DNA from: Verrucomicrobiota bacterium
GTDB lineage: Bacteria > Verrucomicrobiota > Verrucomicrobiia > Limisphaerales > JADLHS01
DNA length: 37,179 bases
Assembly: GCA_013140495.1 (NCBI GenBank)
Contig: JABFSR010000227.1
Coordinates: 1 to 37,179 of the forward strand
Direction: 5' to 3'
The translations under genes and the position numbers were made by a program. Each line of letters opens with the position of its first letter. The first letter of the stretch is position 1. Under the pieces are notes generated by a model. It was not told the origin of the DNA, searched no databases, and worked only from the letters and a program-made list of their open reading frames with translations. Shown in pieces: positions 34,574-37,179 of this stretch.

Positions 34574-35440
34574 ATGACTACCCCCATCTCAAAGTCATCT
34601 CGCAATTGGCCCTCCTTCGGGTTTACCCTGATCGAATTACTCGTAGTAATCGCAATCATTGCAATCCTGGCTGCCATGTTGCTTCCAGCATTGAGCAAGG
34701 CTAAAGCGAAAGCGCAAACAATCAATTGCCTTTCCAATTTGCGTCAGTGGGGAATCGCCTTGCACATAACCGCAACCGATAACAATGACGCCATCCCCCG
34801 GGACGGGACTGCGGACAACGGACAATACGGTGTGGATTCTGGAGCCGTGACCGGGCCTGGCAGTCCGCAAGATGACAATGCTTGGTTCAATGTTTTGCCT
34901 GCGGTCATGGCGGACAAGCCGTTGTCCCAATACTTTAACCTTTCGGGCGCTCCGCGATCAAGAATGCCATTTCCAGGCGGTGTGGGAAAAGTCTGGCATT
35001 GTCCCACAGCCAAGGCTGACGCGAATGACCCTTTTCTTCAAAGTGGTTCGTTCGGCTTCTTCAGCTATGTCATGAACCTGGATCTCAAACTTAAAACGTC
35101 CATTGACAATGGCGTGGTCGGAAACAGCTGGCTCTATCCAGCCATGCCAAAGATTGGCTCGGTTCGCTCTCCGTCGGCGGTTGTAATGCTTACGGAACAG
35201 GCTTTCAGCCCGACATTGGAAGCTTATACACCGAGTCCTGATCGCAACGGGATTTTACCAAGCCAGCGATGGAGTGTTTTTTCCAAACGGCATAACAGCC
35301 AGGGCAACATCGTCTTCATTGATGGCCACTCGGCAGGGTTCAAGTGGGATTATGTTTACAACAAGGCCGCTCCGCCCCCAAACCGCAAAGAAAAGTTCAA
35401 TCCCGACATCTTCTGGAATCCGAATCGAGACATTCCTTGA
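34574..35440 (+). CDS. Prepilin-type pseudopilin with H-X9-DG domain
   Basis: Type II secretion/type IV pilus-like pseudopilin. It has a short basic leader ending in the prepilin peptidase motif G-F-T-L-I-E (cut after the Gly, methylated Phe), then a hydrophobic helix ([22 protein letters not shown]) and a charged KAKAKAQ. The C-terminal globular domain carries [14 protein letters not shown], exactly the H-X9-DG motif of the DUF1559-related class that is abundant in Verrucomicrobiota and Planctomycetota. No assembly ATPase or secretin is nearby, so it is an orphan subunit. Start chosen at the ATG at 34574. Confidence 0.9.
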   Translation: MTTPISKSSRNWPSFGFTLIELLVVIAIIAILAAMLLPALSKAKAKAQTINCLSNLRQWGIALHITATDNNDAIPRDGTADNGQYGVDSGAVTGPGSPQDDNAWFNVLPAVMADKPLSQYFNLSGAPRSRMPFPGGVGKVWHCPTAKADANDPFLQSGSFGFFSYVMNLDLKLKTSIDNGVVGNSWLYPAMPKIGSVRSPSAVVMLTEQAFSPTLEAYTPSPDRNGILPSQRWSVFSKRHNSQGNIVFIDGHSAGFKWDYVYNKAAPPPNRKEKFNPDIFWNPNRDIP

Positions 35441-35469
35441 GACTTCACGATTTCAATTACTGCTGATCG

Positions 35470-36357
35470 CTATGGGCGCGTCACAAACCCAAGCTGATCC
35501 ACATTTTTCTGCCCTTTGGTTGCTATTACGAATGAAATGAAATCCTTCACCTGTTGTGATTCCCTGGCTTTGTCGGTGTAAAGCCGGAGAACTCGATGGT
35601 AAGGATATGAACCCTTGTTGACTGTTTCAGTTGATGGGTGGATTCCGTTGATCGAGATGGCGCTGACGCTCGTGCTCGTAGCTGATTTAATATCCGTGTA
35701 ACCGATGCAGTCCGCATCTTTTGCAATTGCATCCGCGATGGCGGTGTAATTGGTGAAAAGACCATGCGAAGAACCATAGGGACGATTTTCCAGAGCCATG
35801 TCTTGAAAACCTAGATGCGTCCCTGAGATCGCATCACGAATGCAAAGCCGGATGGGTTTGTCCGGACCGCCAATTGCCTGCCAGTTTGTAATGACACCTG
35901 TGAATACATCGCGGACCTGCTCCTTCGTCAGGTTCTTGACCGGATTCGCCGGATTCACAATTACGGCCACCGCGTAACTACCAATGACGTATTCGTTCAA
36001 CTCAACGCCTTGGGAGCCGTTCTCCTGAACTTCGAGTGTGGTAGGGGTTCTGGATGCGGCTGCGATATCGCAGGAGCCGTATCGCAAATTTGCCAGACCG
36101 TAGCTCGTTGCCTTCGATTCCAGTTCAATCGTCACTTTCGGATGCTCCTTCTTGAATTCTGCGATCAATCTTGGCGCAAGTTCCTCGCCGATGGTGTTCG
36201 AGCCTTTGATCACAAGTTTGTTTGTCACAGCTCCGTCGCCCGCTTGTTTTCCCGACGGGCAGCCGGTGATCAACAACAACGGAAGCGGGAGGAGCGCCAG
36301 TTTCAAAAGGGAACATTTGCGCGGACCACGGATGATTGAGATCAATACGTTTTTCAT
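35470..36357 (-). CDS. PstS-like phosphate-binding lipoprotein
   Basis: Substrate-binding protein of phosphate ABC transport or a phosphate-sensing relative, anchored in the envelope. The frame opens at 36543, but the ATG at 36357 has AAAGGA at good spacing and starts a lipoprotein signal with lipobox LLITGC (Cys33), so the gene is 295 residues. Seen: LVIKGSNTIGEELAPRLIAEFKKEHP (start of PstS-type PBP_like domain with Ser/Thr phosphate loop), DIAAASRTPT, VFTGVITNWQAIGG, RDAISGTHLGF and IGYTDIKSAT. No pstCAB or phoU is nearby, so it may be an orphan scavenging or signalling copy. Confidence 0.88.
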   Translation of the reverse strand: MKNVLISIIRGPRKCSLLKLALLPLPLLLITGCPSGKQAGDGAVTNKLVIKGSNTIGEELAPRLIAEFKKEHPKVTIELESKATSYGLANLRYGSCDIAAASRTPTTLEVQENGSQGVELNEYVIGSYAVAVIVNPANPVKNLTKEQVRDVFTGVITNWQAIGGPDKPIRLCIRDAISGTHLGFQDMALENRPYGSSHGLFTNYTAIADAIAKDADCIGYTDIKSATSTSVSAISINGIHPSTETVNKGSYPYHRVLRLYTDKARESQQVKDFISFVIATKGQKNVDQLGFVTRP

Positions 36358-36503
36358 GATTTGTCCTTTCAAAGGATTGGAGGTTGAATTTGATGCATCG
36401 TGAGTCCCCACCCCGATGATTTCAAGTGGGAAATGTTCGTCGGCTTTGAAGCGCTCCAGCTTCAGACCAATGTCCGAATGCTTTCCGACCAGACACGAGA
36501 ACC

Positions 36504-37179
36504 TTATCCATCCCTGCGCACAACACTGTCGCGACTGGCCCAATCAGGATTCGCGTCAGGATAATCCAGATTGTAGTGCAGGCCGCGGCTCTCGGGACGC
36601 ATCAGCGCGCAACGTACGATCAATTCCGCCACAGTGGCGATGTTGCGCAGCTCGAGCAGGTCGGACGTTACGATGAAGTTCCAGTAGTACTCGTGAATCT
36701 CCTGCTGCAGGTTGGCGAGGCGTGATTGTGCGCGTTGAAGACGTTTGTTCGTGCGAACGATACCTACATAATCCCACATGAGGCGACGGATCTCGTCCCA
36801 GTTGTGCGATACGACGACCATTTCGTCGGGGTTGTTTGCACTGCCGGATTGCCACGCGGGAATTTTCAAGTCCACCACTGACGCAGGTTTGGAAATCAGC
36901 CTGACTGCCGCGCGGTTCGCACAGACCAATGCCTCCAGAAGCGAATTGCTCGCCAGCCGGTTCGCTCCATGCAATCCCGTGCAGGCCACTTCGCCCACAG
37001 CGTAAAGCCCGCCGATCTCCGTCTCGCCGTCCACTGTCGTTACAACGCCGCCGCATTGATAGTGTGCGGCTGGCACAACGGGAATCGGCTCCTTGGTGAT
37101 GTCAATTCCGTGGCGGAGACAGGTCTGATAGATGTTCGGAAAACGCTGCATTACAAACCGCGCGGGCTTGTGCGTGATG
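36504..37179 (-). CDS. nadB: L-aspartate oxidase, C-terminal part (cut by window edge)
   Basis: Flavin-dependent oxidation of aspartate to iminoaspartate, first step of de novo NAD synthesis. The visible reading frame continues past position 37179, so the N-terminal FAD domain is outside. Seen: [39 protein letters not shown] with the substrate-contacting His, [32 protein letters not shown] with FAD-binding residues, and the C-terminal three-helix domain ([31 protein letters not shown]). The PAAHYQCGG and [12 protein letters not shown] blocks favour NadB over succinate dehydrogenase flavoprotein. Confidence 0.9.
   Translation of the reverse strand, partial: ITHKPARFVMQRFPNIYQTCLRHGIDITKEPIPVVPAAHYQCGGVVTTVDGETEIGGLYAVGEVACTGLHGANRLASNSLLEALVCANRAAVRLISKPASVVDLKIPAWQSGSANNPDEMVVVSHNWDEIRRLMWDYVGIVRTNKRLQRAQSRLANLQQEIHEYYWNFIVTSDLLELRNIATVAELIVRCALMRPESRGLHYNLDYPDANPDWASRDSVVRRDG

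Overview
The window looks like a chromosomal piece of a free-living Verrucomicrobiota bacterium, most likely of the Pedosphaera/Limisphaerales type. This is inferred from gene style, not from a marker tree. Supporting traits are a pseudopilin with the N-terminal [20 protein letters not shown] stretch and an H-X9-DG motif, large secreted proteins built from RCC1-like, Ig-like and NDxF/WWTWTAP repeats, a DUF1573-cytochrome c fusion, a TMTC-like TPR membrane protein, few Shine-Dalgarno sequences, and palindromic intergenic repeats. No rRNA, tRNA, CRISPR array, prophage or insertion sequence was found.

Layout. 1-3193: a propeller-type sensor histidine kinase overlapping a response regulator with a C-terminal helix-turn-helix. 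3209-7983 (minus): a secreted glucose/sorbosone dehydrogenase-like protein and a 930-residue RCC1/Ig protein. 8146-11512: Mpl (murein recycling), a FlgN-like helical protein and an NtrC-type sigma-54 activator. 11566-13070 (minus): a DUF1573-cytochrome c protein and lumazine synthase RibH. 13217-15064: a secreted repeat protein. 15206-17994 (minus): CysK, an aminofutalosine-deaminase-like amidohydrolase and a hibernation factor. 18000-19009: a repeat-rich stretch holding an 87-codon gene between attC-like half sites. 19010-23957: PanC, two small lipoproteins, a TPR membrane protein, a small exported protein and PyrH. 23958-28567: an HtrA-like protease, a DUF2851 protein and a GT39-like membrane glycosyltransferase. 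28542-37179: a PlsC-like acyltransferase, a secreted Ig/OB-fold protein, a TMTC-like TPR protein, a pseudopilin, a PstS-like phosphate-binding lipoprotein and the C-terminal part of NadB, cut by the window edge.

How the genes fit together. Most of the window is ordinary housekeeping (cofactor, cysteine, UMP and murein metabolism) mixed with an envelope/secretion programme. Four unrelated large exported proteins (3209-5119, 5191-7983, 13217-15064, 29677-31857) end in similar short modules closing on an aromatic-Tyr-Arg (FYR/VYR) motif, which may be a shared surface or export tail. The strongest repeat signals are a possible integron-type cassette without integrase (18213-18574), heptamer repeats inside or at the start of genes (12841-12868, 17550-17623) and several families of long imperfect palindromes.
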